Assembly: GCA_963838205.1 (NCBI GenBank) | Contig: CAWIQF010000009.1 | Span: 248,001-312,000 of the forward strand | DNA length: 64,000 nucleotides | From: CAIVVT01 sp963838205 | Lineage (GTDB): Bacteria; Acidobacteriota; Terriglobia; Bryobacterales; Bryobacteraceae | Reading direction: 5' to 3' | In this document: piece by piece, positions 19,692-28,846 of the stretch | Position numbering within the stretch: position 1 is the stretch's first letter | Layout of the letters: each line of letters opens with the position of its first letter | Made by a program: the position numbers and the translations under genes | Notes under the pieces: generated by a model | What the model was told of the DNA's origin: nothing | Databases searched by the model: none | The model's input: the letters and a program-made list of their open reading frames with translations, nothing else

Positions 19692-21176
19692 AGGAACTCT
19701 TCGACTCCGTGGCTAGCCGCCAACCCGAGGCTCTGGCGCTGATCGATGGCCCGGTACGCCTCTCCTACGCCGACCTCCTGGTGCGCAGCGGCCGGTTTGC
19801 CCGCTACCTGGTCGAGCAGGCCGGACTGCGGCATGGTGATTACATCGCCGTCTGCCTGCCAAACTGCTGGGAATATGTCGCCGGCTTCTTCGCTGCCGCG
19901 GGCATCGGCGCAGTCTGGGTCCCCATCCATCCGCAGTGGCGTAACCGCGAACTCGCCTGGCTGGCCGGCCGGCTGCCGTTGCGCGCGCTGATTACCAACA
20001 GCCTCCTCGAACAGGCCTGGAGCGAGGCCGCCGTCCTCCCTCCTGCGGTCGTGCGGGTCAACGATCCCGCCTTCCAGAACGCGCTCCTCGCCCCAACCGC
20101 GCAGCTGGCCGCATCACCCTCCGCACCGGACGAACTGGCGGTTTGTTTGACCACCTCCGGCACGACCGGCCGGCCGCGCGTGGTTCTCAGAACTCAGTCC
20201 ATCGTGCTCGAGCTCGGCGCTGAACATCTCCGCGGGGCTCGGCGTGCAGCCTGGAACTCGCATCCTCAACGCCGTGCCGTTTCACCATGGGGGCGGCCTG
20301 GTCGGCTGCATGCTGGTGTCGCTGCTGTCGGGCGCGACGGCGGTGGTCCTGCCGGCGTTCCATCCGGCGGCCGCCGAAGCCGCGGTGGCCGAGGAGCGCA
20401 TCCAGATCATGATGGGCTCTCCTTTCATGTACTCGATGCTGCTCGAGAGCAACGCTACCCGCGCCTCTTTTGCGTCCGTCCAATCCGCCTACTCGTTCGG
20501 CGCGCCGATGGCGCCGGAGACCATGCGCCGCCTGGATCAGCGTCTGGGCCTGCGCGTGCGCCAGGCTTACGGGACGACGGAAACCGGGATCATTTCGATC
20601 CAGTCCTCCGACACGCCCTATCAGCCGGGCCTCGTCGGCCATCCCCTGGCCTCGACGGTGGTCCATATTCTGGATGAAAGCGGCCATCGTCTGGGACCCG
20701 GATGCCCGGGAGAAGTCGTGGTGGGAGGGCCGGGCGTCGTGGCTGGATACTTCGACGAGCCCGAGCTCAATCGGGAACTCTTTCGCGACGGATTCTTTCG
20801 CCCCGGCGACCTGGGCTGGCTGGATGAATCCGGCGCGCTGATCCTGTGCGGCCGCTCCAAGTTGGTCATCAACGTGGGCGGCGTCAAGGTGGACCCGGGC
20901 GAGGTTGAGAATGTCCTGCTGGAATTGCCCGCTGTGCGTGACTGCACGGTCTATGGCCTCAGCGCCGCGCCGCAAGGCGAAATCGTGGCCGCCAGCATCG
21001 CGGTCCGGCCCGGCTGCGAGCTCTCCCGCCAAGCCGTTGTAGCTCACTGCCGGCTGCGGCTGGCGGAGTTCAAGATCCCGCGCCGGATCGAGTTTGTCAA
21101 CGCCATCCCAGTCAACATCACAGGGAAAAAGCCTAAGCCTTGGGCCGCCCCGCCCAATCCATCCCACCCGGCCTAG
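19685..21176 (+). pseudogene. AMP-forming acyl-CoA/acyl-ACP synthetase, one frameshift
   Basis: Corrected, this is an about 496-residue ANL-superfamily ligase that activates a carboxylic acid with ATP. The N-terminal part holds the P-loop-like A3 motif (TTSGTTGRPRVV). After a shift near 20214-20227 the next frame continues with LNISAGLGVQPG, A5 AYGTTETG, the A7/A8 region (GDLGWLDESG, GRSKLVINVGGVKVDPGEVE) and the A10 lysine (NITGKKPKP). Dropping one C from the GCTCGAGCTCGG stretch restores the frame. The overlap with the ACP gene suggests the ACP is the acceptor. It may be intact in the organism if the extra base is an error. Confidence 0.85.
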
Positions 21177-22144
21177 CCGCCCGCTGTGTCTGCCGCTAGC
21201 CGCGCCAGGAATTCCAGATCCACGTTCCCGCCCGTCAGGATCACGCCCACGCGCCTGATCCCCGCCGGCAGCTTGCCGTGGAGCAGCGCCGCCACGCCCG
21301 CCGCTCCGCTGGGCTCAACCAGAATCTTCATTCTCGTCAGCAGAAACCGCATCGCCGCCACGATCTCGGCATCGCTCACCAGCAGCACGTCCTCCACCAG
21401 GCTTTGAATGATCGGAAAGGTCTCGACTCCCGGCCGCGTCGTCCGCAACCCGTCCGCGATCGTCTCGGGCGGCGCGATTTCCACCCGGTAGCCCGCCCGC
21501 CGGCTCAGCCAGTAATCGTTCGCCGCCTCCGGTTCCACCCCGAACAGGCGGATCGCCGGATTGATTGCCTTGGCCATCACGGCGCACCCCGCCAGCAGCC
21601 CGCCTCCGCCCAGGCTCACCACCAGCGCGTCCAGCCCGTCAACCTCCTCCAGCAACTCCAGCGCACAAGTCCCCTGCCCGGCGATGATCCACCGATGATC
21701 GAACGGTGGCACCAGCGTCGCCCCGCTTTCCGCGCTGATTTTCGCGCCGATCGCTTCGCGGCTCTCCCGCTGCCGGTCGTAGAGAACGATCGTGGCCCCC
21801 TGCGCGCGCGTCGCTTCCAGCTTCGAACGCGGCGCGTCCGTCGGCATCACCAGCGTCGCCCGCATGTTCAGGCTGCGCGCCGCAATCGCCACCGCCTGCG
21901 CGTGGTTGCCCGAGGAGTACGCCGCCACGCCCCGCGCCCGCTCCGCCTCCGGAATCGAGTACAGGAAATTCGTCGCGCCCCGGATTTTGAAAGCCCCGCC
22001 GCGCTGGAAATTCTCCGCTTTCAAGTGCGCCTCGACGCCCGTCAGCGCATTCAACGAGCGCGACCGCAGCACCGGCGTCCGCCGCGCCACCGCGCTTATG
22101 CTGATCGCCGCTTGCCGGATTTCGTCGGCCTGCACGCAGAACAT
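21173..22144 (-). CDS. PLP-dependent threonine/serine dehydratase (TdcB/IlvA type, no ACT domain)
   Basis: A 323-residue fold-type II PLP enzyme. The PLP lysine lies in ENFQRGGAFKIRGATNF (about residue 54), the SSGNHAQAVA loop binds the substrate carboxylate, and the GGGGLLAG loop binds phosphate. Length fits catabolic threonine dehydratase or serine racemase without a regulatory ACT domain, so it probably deaminates threonine or serine to 2-oxoacids. Its stop overlaps the convergent acyl ligase by four bases. A 2-hydroxyacid dehydrogenase gene lies just upstream on the same strand. Confidence 0.9.
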   Translation of the reverse strand: MFCVQADEIRQAAISISAVARRTPVLRSRSLNALTGVEAHLKAENFQRGGAFKIRGATNFLYSIPEAERARGVAAYSSGNHAQAVAIAARSLNMRATLVMPTDAPRSKLEATRAQGATIVLYDRQRESREAIGAKISAESGATLVPPFDHRWIIAGQGTCALELLEEVDGLDALVVSLGGGGLLAGCAVMAKAINPAIRLFGVEPEAANDYWLSRRAGYRVEIAPPETIADGLRTTRPGVETFPIIQSLVEDVLLVSDAEIVAAMRFLLTRMKILVEPSGAAGVAALLHGKLPAGIRRVGVILTGGNVDLEFLARLAADTAGG

Positions 22145-22168
22145 GATTCGAGCTCCACCTCGGCGCGC

Positions 22169-23139
22169 CTAGTAGCCCAACCGCTTGTCGGCCACATTCA
22201 GCAGCGCTTGCCCGGCCGCAAAACGCCGGTAATTCTCTAAGAACAGACTCCATCGCCTCGTCTAGCCACGTCGCCGTTCGGTCGGCCGTGTGCGGCGACA
22301 GCAACACGTTATCCATGCTCCAGAACGGGTGCTCCGGCTCCAGCGGCTCGCGGTCGAACACGTCCAGCACCGCCCCACGAATCGCGCCCGCGCGCAATGC
22401 GCTCACCAGCGCTTGCTCCTCGACCACCGGCCCGCGCCCCAGGTTGATCAGCACCGCGCCCGGCTTCATCGCCGCGATCGCTTGCTCCCCGATCAGGCCC
22501 CGCGTCTCCGCGGTCAACGGCGCCGCCGCCAGCACATAATCCGACGCCGCCATCAGACTCTGTCAGCTCCGCGACCCCGTAAACCCGCTCCACCAGCGCG
22601 TCCTCGGCCGCCCGCTCCGCATGCCGCCGCAGCACGTGAATCCGCATGCCGAACGCCTTCGCCCGCTCCGCCGCCGCCCGTCCGATTGACCCGTAGCCCA
22701 CAATCCCCAGCACCCGCCCGTGCAGCTCTTCCACCTCGAACGGCTCCCACAGCGACCGCGACTGCTGGCTCTTCATGCGCCCGATCCGCTTGGCGAAGTG
22801 CAGCATGCCGGCGATCGCAAACTCGCCCAGGCTGCGCGCGAACACGCCCCGCGAATTGGTCAGCGGCACCGCGCTCTCCACCAGTTCCGGGAATAGCACC
22901 CCCTCCAGTCCGGCCCACATCGAGTGCACCCACTCCACCCGCTTGAGCCGCGGCCACAGCGCCCGCAGCACCTCGCGATAACTGCCCGCCATCAGCACCA
23001 CCTGCGCCTCGTCCACACCGGCGGAGAAAGCCTGCTCCGTTTCGCCTGCCAGAATGTGCGTCTCCGTGGGCAGATGGTCGAGCAGCGCGAGGTGCCGGGC
23101 GGCGGGATTGCCGAGAACAAGTAAGGTGGGAGCGCGCAT
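22169..23139 (-). pseudogene. D-isomer-specific 2-hydroxyacid dehydrogenase, two frameshifts
   Basis: Across three frames this gives an about 323-residue NAD-dependent dehydrogenase. The start MRAPTLLVLG at 23139 is followed by the Rossmann motif GIVGYGSIGRAAAERAKAFG. After a shift at 22554-22560 come the catalytic segments NLGRGPVVEEQALVSAL, LDVFDREPL and SPHTAD with the active-site His. After a second shift at 22244-22250 the expected tail FLENYRRFAAGQALLNVADK ends at a TAG (22169). Both shifts change GAGCTG to GAGTCTG on the coding strand. Such identical lesions suggest either systematic sequence error or a shared mutational cause. Confidence 0.85.
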
Positions 23140-23294
23140 GGGAAATTGATCCGGAAACTTCTCAGCATAGCGCCTGCGTTGCACCTCCGCCGCTGCAGCC
23201 GTCTCCCAGCCGCATCCGGTGGCGCCCCGCGTGGAACGGCCGCGTAGTACCGGATCGGCTTGCAGGATGCGCGCTTGAAGAGGACACTAAGGAC

Positions 23295-23990
23295 GTGGAA
23301 GAGTTTTGCACCTGCGGGACCAGGCTCGTGCCGGATGCGCTGTTTTGCCATCGCTGCGGCCGTCCGCTGCGGCCGCTCCTCAAGGAGGAGGAGCCGGCGG
23401 AGGAGGAGCAACCGGCGGAGCCGGAGCCTGTCGCCAGCGCGCCGGACCGCGTCGTGCTCAGCGTCTCGGGACCGTCCGAAGCCGTGCCGGTCGAAATGCG
23501 CAACCGGATTGCCGTGCGCAGCGCGCTGGTCGCCGCGGCCCTGAGCCAATTGCTGCTGAACCTGCTGCCCGTGCTGAGCTTCATTCCGGTGCTCGGGGGC
23601 ACGTTCGTCTTGCTGGGATTCTTTGCCCTGATCCTGGGTGGAGGCTGGTACGCGTCGTTCCTGTTTCAACGCCGCAGCGGCGAACCCGCCAGCCTGCGCA
23701 GCGGCGCCCGGCTGGGCTGGATCTGCGGTATCTTCTCCTTCGTCATCTGCACCATCTTCTTTTCCTTAAGCGCCCTGGCGCTGGTCAACTCCAGCTCCGC
23801 CCTGGAAGCCAACCGCAAAAACGCCGCCGCACTGGGCCTGCCCGCCGACGTGATGGATCAGATGATATCGGTCATCCGCAACCCCTTTGCCCTGGTCCTG
23901 CTGCTGTTTTTCCTGTTCTTCCTGCTGACCGCGATGAGCTCCCTCGGCGGCCTGCTGCACGGCTACTCGGTCCGCCGCCGCGCGCGCTAG
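23295..23990 (+). CDS. Zinc-ribbon membrane protein
   Basis: A 231-residue protein. The N-terminal zinc ribbon is CTCG...CHRCG (residues 5-22), followed by a Glu/Pro-rich linker and four hydrophobic segments between about residues 78 and 222. No catalytic motif is seen. The start is a GTG at 23295 with AAGGAC upstream; the preceding region is the divergent promoter shared with the dehydrogenase. A second zinc-ribbon membrane protein follows 150 bp downstream, suggesting related functions in signalling or protein quality control, which is inference. Confidence 0.72.
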   Translation: MEEFCTCGTRLVPDALFCHRCGRPLRPLLKEEEPAEEEQPAEPEPVASAPDRVVLSVSGPSEAVPVEMRNRIAVRSALVAAALSQLLLNLLPVLSFIPVLGGTFVLLGFFALILGGGWYASFLFQRRSGEPASLRSGARLGWICGIFSFVICTIFFSLSALALVNSSSALEANRKNAAALGLPADVMDQMISVIRNPFALVLLLFFLFFLLTAMSSLGGLLHGYSVRRRAR

Positions 23991-24139
23991 CCGCTTCCCA
24001 TCCTCCCGCCACGCTTCGTCACGCCGCCCCGCGTTCGGGCTTGTGCCGGCCGATGAACCCGATGCATACTGGAAGCCTTCGTGCCGTGGGTGCAGAGCGC
24101 CCGCGTGCGCCGCGCTCGGCCCGAAATGAGGAGTAGAAG

Positions 24140-25093
24140 ATGACTGCCTTTTGTACCAATTGCGGAGCGCCCCTGGCCGAAGGGGCTGGTTTCTGTATCA
24201 AATGCGGAGCGCCGCGGCCAGGTGCAGCCCCGGCGCCGCCTCCGCCGCAGGCTTACGCCCCCGTCCCACCGCCTTACACTGCCCCTCCGCCGCCGGCTTA
24301 TACGCCGCCTCCGCCTTACACCGCCCCGCCGGCCTACGGAGCTCCAGCGCCCGCTCCCAAGTCCGGCGGTTCGGCGCTGAAGATCGTGCTCATCGTCCTA
24401 GTGGTCATCTTCGTCCTGGGCGCCGCGGGCGTCATCAGCGTCGCCTATATGGCCTACCGCGTGAAGAACAGAATCACTGAGGAAGCCAACCGGCGCGGCG
24501 TGGACCTGTCCGCATTCAGCAATTCGGCGGCCTACCAGGGCCGGATGCCCGATCCCTGCTCGCTGCTGACGAAAGAGGAAGCCTCGGAGATCGCCGGCCT
24601 GACCATCGAGCGCACCGAGGAGCACGGCCGTACCTGCGACTACTACGCCCAGCCTGTGTCTCCGGCCCAGCAGCAGGAACGCATGCGCAAGGCTCTGGAA
24701 GAAATCCAAGCTCGCTCGAAGCAGCATGCCGCCGATGCCGCCTCGCAGGCCGGCGATGCTGCCGCGGCCGCACGCGCGTCCGGCGTCGAAAACCTGACCA
24801 AGAACCTCGTGGCCGGCGCCAATCCCGGCACCGGCCCGTACTTCTCGATCCAGGTCAATCAGAACGGGCGGGCGCAAATCGCCGGCATGAAGATCGCGCT
24901 GGGCGCCGTCTCGCCCGGCATGAAGACCGTGGAACCGATCTCTGGAATCGGCGACGACGCCGTCATGGGCCCGATGGATTCCATGCTGGTGTTCACCAAG
25001 AACGGCCTCGGCGTGCAGATCGATCTGCGCCAGATGCCGCAGGGCCGCGACCACGCCATCGCCATGGCCCAGCGCATCCTGCCGCGGCTGTAA
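24140..25093 (+). CDS. Zinc-ribbon, proline/tyrosine-rich, single-pass membrane protein
   Basis: A 317-residue protein with an N-terminal double-CxxC zinc ribbon (FCTNCGAPL...FCIKCGAPR, residues 4-25). A low-complexity segment of PPPxY/PPYTAP repeats (about 30-72) follows, then one membrane helix (about 80-105, IVLIVLVVIFVLGAAGV) and an extracytoplasmic domain of about 210 residues. That domain contains a paired cysteine pattern (PCSLLT, RTCDYYA) and an Ala-rich helical stretch. The overall plan resembles DUF3558-like lipoprotein domains, but I do not claim membership. A GAGGAG RBS precedes the ATG. Confidence 0.7.
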   Translation: MTAFCTNCGAPLAEGAGFCIKCGAPRPGAAPAPPPPQAYAPVPPPYTAPPPPAYTPPPPYTAPPAYGAPAPAPKSGGSALKIVLIVLVVIFVLGAAGVISVAYMAYRVKNRITEEANRRGVDLSAFSNSAAYQGRMPDPCSLLTKEEASEIAGLTIERTEEHGRTCDYYAQPVSPAQQQERMRKALEEIQARSKQHAADAASQAGDAAAAARASGVENLTKNLVAGANPGTGPYFSIQVNQNGRAQIAGMKIALGAVSPGMKTVEPISGIGDDAVMGPMDSMLVFTKNGLGVQIDLRQMPQGRDHAIAMAQRILPRL

Positions 25094-25119
25094 ACGACGC
25101 GCGGGAGCCGCTGCCATCG

Positions 25120-25941
25120 TTGCCCATCCAATCGCTGATACCGCGGCCGCTGCGCACCCCCGCGCGCGCCGTCTTCTTTCCGCTCTACCGCGGCGCCATA
25201 CGGCTGCGCTGCTGGTGCCTCGATCGTCTCGAAAAACACGATCTCGGCGACGGCCTGATGCTGCCTCCGGCCATGCTGCGCTTCCACGTGGACGAGAGCC
25301 CCAGCGCGCGCCTGTTCCTCGATTCCGGTAGAAAACTGTCGCGCGACATCCAGGCCGCGTTGGCCTCCATCGGCCGGCCGTTCGCGGACTTTGACGCCGT
25401 GCTCGACTTCGGCTGTGGATGCGGCCGGACGCTGATCTGGCTGGCGCGCGAGCATCCGCGGATGGCGCTCTACGGCACCGACGTCGATGCACCGGCCATC
25501 GCCTGGTGCCGGCTGCATCTGGCCTTGGCTGGGTTCGCCGTCAACCCGCCTCTGCCTCCGACGCTCTATCCGGACGGCATGTTCGACCTGATCCTGGCGA
25601 TCTCCGTCTTCACGCACCTCGATGAAGAGCCGCAGTTGCGCTGGCTCGCGGAACTGCGACGGATCCTCCGGCCGGGCGGCGTGCTGCTGCTGAGTCTGCA
25701 CGGCGCGCCTAGCTGGACGGCCCTGCCGCGCGAAGATCTGGAAATCCTCGGCCGGCGCGGCTTCCTGTTTAGAACATCGGCCAAGCTGCGGGGCATCGTG
25801 CCGGGCTGGTATCACACCGCGTATCATAGCCGCGATTACGCCGAACGTACGTTCGCGCGCTACTTCAGCGTGCTCTCTTACCGCGAGGCCGACCTGGGCT
25901 TCCAGGACCTGGTGGCCCTGGAGCGGCCGCCATCGTCTTAG
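25120..25941 (+). CDS. Class I SAM-dependent methyltransferase
   Basis: A 273-residue protein with the Rossmann methyltransferase core. The SAM-binding motif I is VLDFGCGCGRTLIWLA (about residues 90-105), the acidic ribose-binding residue lies in YGTDVDAPAI, and a post-motif region FDLILAISVFTHLDEE follows. It is of the Methyltransf_11/25 type acting on small molecules or lipids; the substrate is unknown. The start used is a TTG at 25120 with GGGAG at about 14 bases; a later ATG (about 25258) would still keep the core. It follows the zinc-ribbon gene by 26 bases. Confidence 0.78.
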   Translation: MPIQSLIPRPLRTPARAVFFPLYRGAIRLRCWCLDRLEKHDLGDGLMLPPAMLRFHVDESPSARLFLDSGRKLSRDIQAALASIGRPFADFDAVLDFGCGCGRTLIWLAREHPRMALYGTDVDAPAIAWCRLHLALAGFAVNPPLPPTLYPDGMFDLILAISVFTHLDEEPQLRWLAELRRILRPGGVLLLSLHGAPSWTALPREDLEILGRRGFLFRTSAKLRGIVPGWYHTAYHSRDYAERTFARYFSVLSYREADLGFQDLVALERPPSS

Positions 25942-25965
25942 GATCGGTATTGAGGTTCAAGAACT

Positions 25966-26925
25966 ATGGAAAAGCGCAAACTGGGCACCAGCGACTTGAT
26001 GATTACACCCGTGGGCGTCGGCTCCTGGGCGATCGGCGGAGGAGGCTGGGCCTTCGCCTGGGGACCGCAGGACGACGACCAATCCGTCGCCGCCATCCGC
26101 GCCGCGCTCGATGACGGCTGGAACTGGATCGACACCGCCGCGGTGTATGGCCTGGGCCACTCCGAGGAGATCGTGGCGCGGGCCGTGGCGGGGCTCTCGC
26201 CCAAGCCCTACATCTTCACCAAGTGCGAACGCTGCTGGGACGCAAGCGGTCGGATTCAGGGGCGGCTCAAGCGCGACTCGATCCGCCAGGAGTGCGAGGG
26301 CAGCCTGCGGCGGTTGAACGTCAACGTCATCGACCTCTACCAGATCCACTGGCCCGAGCCCGACGAGGATCTGGAAGAAGGCTGGGAAACGCTGCAGCGG
26401 CTGAAGGAAGAAGGCAAAATCCGGTGGGCCGGCGTTTCCAATTTCAACCTCGCGCAGTTGCGGCGCATCCACTCGATCGCCGCGCCGGCCACGCTCCAGC
26501 CGCCGTATTCGATCATCTCGCCGGAGATCGAAGACGAACTGCTGCCGTACTGTCAGGCGAACCGGATCGGCGTTCTCGTCTACAGCCCGATGAAGTCCGG
26601 CCTGCTGACCGGCAAGATGACGCGCGAGCGCATCGCGGCCATGCCGGAGGACGACTTCCGCAAGCGAGTGGCGCAGTTCCAGGAGCCGAAACTGACGCGC
26701 AATCTCGAACTGGCCCAACTGCTGCGCGCCATCGGCGCCCCGCACGGCCGCACGCCGGGCGAAGTGGCAATCGCCTGGACGCTGCGCCACCCGGCGGTGA
26801 CGGCGGCCATCGTGGGCCTGAGGTCGGCGGAGCAACTCGAAGGCGTGCGCGGCGCGGGCGAGTTCCGGTTGAGCGCGGCGGAAGTCGAGGAGATTTCGAA
26901 GTTCATGGCGCAGAATCCGGCCTAG
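25966..26925 (+). CDS. Aldo/keto reductase
   Basis: A 319-residue TIM-barrel NADPH-dependent oxidoreductase. The catalytic tetrad can be read as D in WIDTAAVYG, Y in the same motif, K in YIFTKCER and H in LYQIHWPEP. The C-terminal NADP-binding region (AAIVGLRSAEQLEG) is present. It belongs to the YajO/GSP69-like subgroup that acts on sugar and keto substrates. It follows the methyltransferase by 25 bases and may be co-transcribed with it. Confidence 0.9.
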   Translation: MEKRKLGTSDLMITPVGVGSWAIGGGGWAFAWGPQDDDQSVAAIRAALDDGWNWIDTAAVYGLGHSEEIVARAVAGLSPKPYIFTKCERCWDASGRIQGRLKRDSIRQECEGSLRRLNVNVIDLYQIHWPEPDEDLEEGWETLQRLKEEGKIRWAGVSNFNLAQLRRIHSIAAPATLQPPYSIISPEIEDELLPYCQANRIGVLVYSPMKSGLLTGKMTRERIAAMPEDDFRKRVAQFQEPKLTRNLELAQLLRAIGAPHGRTPGEVAIAWTLRHPAVTAAIVGLRSAEQLEGVRGAGEFRLSAAEVEEISKFMAQNPA

Positions 26926-26971
26926 CGGCTGGGCGCGGAGAAAAACGCTTCCAAGCCGCGACAATCTAACG

Positions 26972-27070
26972 GAGCCGCGACTGAAAGGAGCGGTCCTTGT
27001 GTTGTTACGAGCCGCGACTGAAAGGAGCGGTCGTTGTGTTGTTACGAGATGCAACTGAAAGAAGCGGTCC
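26972..27070. repeat. 37-bp tandem repeat, 2.7 copies
   Basis: Units start GAGCCGCGACTGAAAGGAGC at 26972 and 27009; each is 37 bp and they differ at one base. A third, diverged and shortened unit begins GAGATGCAACTGAAAG at 27046. There are no spacers and no cas genes nearby, so it is not CRISPR. Similar GAGCCGCGA-type short repeats are common in Solibacter-like genomes (from memory). Confidence 0.85.
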
Positions 27071-27125
27071 GCCGCATAGTAATGTATTCATAGCGACAGG
27101 CTGTTAGCGGCTGGAGGAGTTTTTT

Positions 27126-28037
27126 GTGATCGTCAATTCTCTCAAGTGTCTTTTCGTCCTGACGGCGGCTTTGGCCGCGGGTCAGAATGCGGGTGGTCCG
27201 AAGCAGATTCCGTTGTGGCCCAACGGTGCGCCCGGCGAAAAGGGCGACATCGGCGTGGAGGCGGACACCACGAAGCCGAACGGCGATCTGGTAGCCGGCC
27301 GGCGCGTGATCCGGCTGGGCAACGTGAGCGTGCCGACACTGGCGGTTTATCAGCCCGACCAGGCCAAAAAGACGGGCGCGGCGGTGGTGGTTTTCCCCGG
27401 CGGCGGCTACAACATTCTGGCCATGGACCTGGAAGGCACCGAGGTCTGCGAGTGGCTGAATTCGATCGGCGTGACGGGCGTGCTGGTGAAGTACCGCGTG
27501 CCGGCGCGCAAAGGCATGCCACGCTACGCCGCGCCGCTGCAGGACGCGCAGCGCGCGCTCGGCCTGGTGCGAACGCACGCCGCCGAGTGGGGCATCGATC
27601 CGCACCGCGTGGGCGTGCTCGGCTTCTCCGCGGGCGCGCACCTGAGCGCGGCTCTTAGCAACAATTACGAATCGCGCGTCTACCCTGCTGTGGACGCGGC
27701 CGACCAGGCCAATTGCCGGCCCGACTTCGCCGTGCTGGTCTATCCGGGCGGGCTGACCCAGCGCGAAACGGCCGACAAGCTCGGACCTGAGGTGACACCC
27801 TCGGCCAAGACGCCGCCAACATTCCTCGTGCAAGCGGAGGACGATCCCGTGCACGTCGAAAACAGCCTGCTGTACTTCCAAGCGCTCAAGACCGCCAAAG
27901 TGCCGGCCGAGATGCACCTCTACGCCAAAGGCGGGCACGGCTATGGATTGCGCGCGACAGAAAACCCGGTGACTCGCTGGCCGGCATTGGTCGAGGCCTG
28001 GATGCGCGGGTTGGGCGTTCTGCCCGCAGCGCACTAG
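27126..28037 (+). CDS. Secreted alpha/beta-hydrolase, acetyl-xylan-esterase-like
   Basis: A 303-residue exported esterase (signal peptide about residues 1-18). The oxyanion region is VFPGGGYNILAMDLEG, the nucleophile is Ser in GFSAGAHLSA, the acid is Asp in QAEDDPVHVEN and the catalytic His is in KGGHGYGLR. Family members remove acetyl groups from plant xylan or similar glycans. The start is GTG with GGAGGAG upstream. It fits the polysaccharide-degrading theme of the window. Confidence 0.85.
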   Translation: MIVNSLKCLFVLTAALAAGQNAGGPKQIPLWPNGAPGEKGDIGVEADTTKPNGDLVAGRRVIRLGNVSVPTLAVYQPDQAKKTGAAVVVFPGGGYNILAMDLEGTEVCEWLNSIGVTGVLVKYRVPARKGMPRYAAPLQDAQRALGLVRTHAAEWGIDPHRVGVLGFSAGAHLSAALSNNYESRVYPAVDAADQANCRPDFAVLVYPGGLTQRETADKLGPEVTPSAKTPPTFLVQAEDDPVHVENSLLYFQALKTAKVPAEMHLYAKGGHGYGLRATENPVTRWPALVEAWMRGLGVLPAAH

Positions 28038-28074
28038 CCGCCATCTCTCCCGCAGGATCTGTCTCCAATTACTG

Positions 28075-28107
28075 TGTCGATGCTTGGGTCTGGAGCCAGC
28101 ATCGACA
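28075..28107 (+). terminator. Hairpin downstream of the esterase gene
   Basis: A perfect 10-bp inverted repeat (TGTCGATGCT / AGCATCGACA) with a 13-nt loop lies 37 bases after the stop. There is no U-tract, so it may be a processing or REP-like element instead of a true terminator. Confidence 0.45.
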
Positions 28108-28203
28108 GGCGGAGCGTAGCGAAGCCGTACCCCGGCCTCGTCCGCCCCACCTTTGTCGTGGATCGGGTTTCATTTCGCGGGCCAGGCAGATGGTAAACGG
28201 GCG

Positions 28204-28284
28204 CTATCCGCGCCAACGGGAATAGCCCCAGCCTCCGCCACCAATCAGAAACAGCACTACAAGAACAATCAAAATCGTCATCAT
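28204..28284 (-). CDS. 26-residue membrane peptide (DUF3309-like)
   Basis: Reverse-strand frame MMTILIVLVVLFLIGGGGWG followed by YSRWRG and a TAG. It is one hydrophobic helix followed by a glycine/tryptophan tail, the plan of the short DUF3309 membrane proteins of Proteobacteria and Acidobacteria. AAGGA lies about 13 bases before the start. It is a lone gene in an AT-richer island; translation is unproven. Confidence 0.55.
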   Translation of the reverse strand: MMTILIVLVVLFLIGGGGWGYSRWRG

Positions 28285-28767
28285 TTCTTTATTTTTCCTT
28301 CTATCCAATGCAGTGCAGATAGGTGGCCAAAGATGAATGCATGCCAAACAAGATAGAATCCCCAAGCTCCCGCGAGCGATGGCGTGCACTTCCTGCCACC
28401 CAGCAAGCAAGAAGTGCTGACTGCGCCGTCTTCCATCCCAACGCGGAGCAACCGCTCCACAACCTCGGCCACTGGTTGCACACCGGCGAGTTGGCCCGGG
28501 TGGCGGTACTCGGTTGCGTAGCCGGATGGCGCTGGCTCCAATAGGGCAACGGTAAGGGGTTACTGCGGTGCTCCTTTAGAATCGGCAGCGTGCAGACGAA
28601 AATCAGTAAGGTGTTCATGCCTGTCCGGTTGAGCACCTTTCTAATCGACGCAAGCACTCACTAATCAACCAGTCACAGTCGTTCCGACCCGTAATCGATT
28701 TCAATTCCGGCGGCGCAATGGCGGACCATCCAACGGCCCCGGCGACGGCTGCTGGAAATTGACAAAC

Positions 28768-28783
28768 CCGCTACTAGTAGCGG
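28768..28783. promoter_or_regulatory. Dyad 1, CCGCTAC-TA-GTAGCGG
   Basis: A perfect 16-bp palindrome. The same 7-bp arms recur 62 bp downstream, with AT-rich DNA (TTGATTATAAA) between, as in paired operators or recombinase core sites. Confidence 0.5.
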
Positions 28784-28829
28784 CCCTCGTCTGCAAGTTA
28801 TTGATTATAAACAGCCAATTAGAGCACCC

Positions 28830-28846
28830 CCGCTACACCGTAGCGG
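28830..28846. promoter_or_regulatory. Dyad 2, CCGCTAC-ACC-GTAGCGG
   Basis: It has the same arms as dyad 1 with a 3-bp centre. Its binding partner is unknown. Confidence 0.5.

Noticed and set aside
26972..27070. CRISPR array
   Set aside because: Units abut directly, the third is decayed, and there are no cas genes.
28323..28544. 73-codon forward frame in the inverted-repeat island
   Set aside because: No RBS, no recognisable fold, and an equally long frame exists on the opposite strand.
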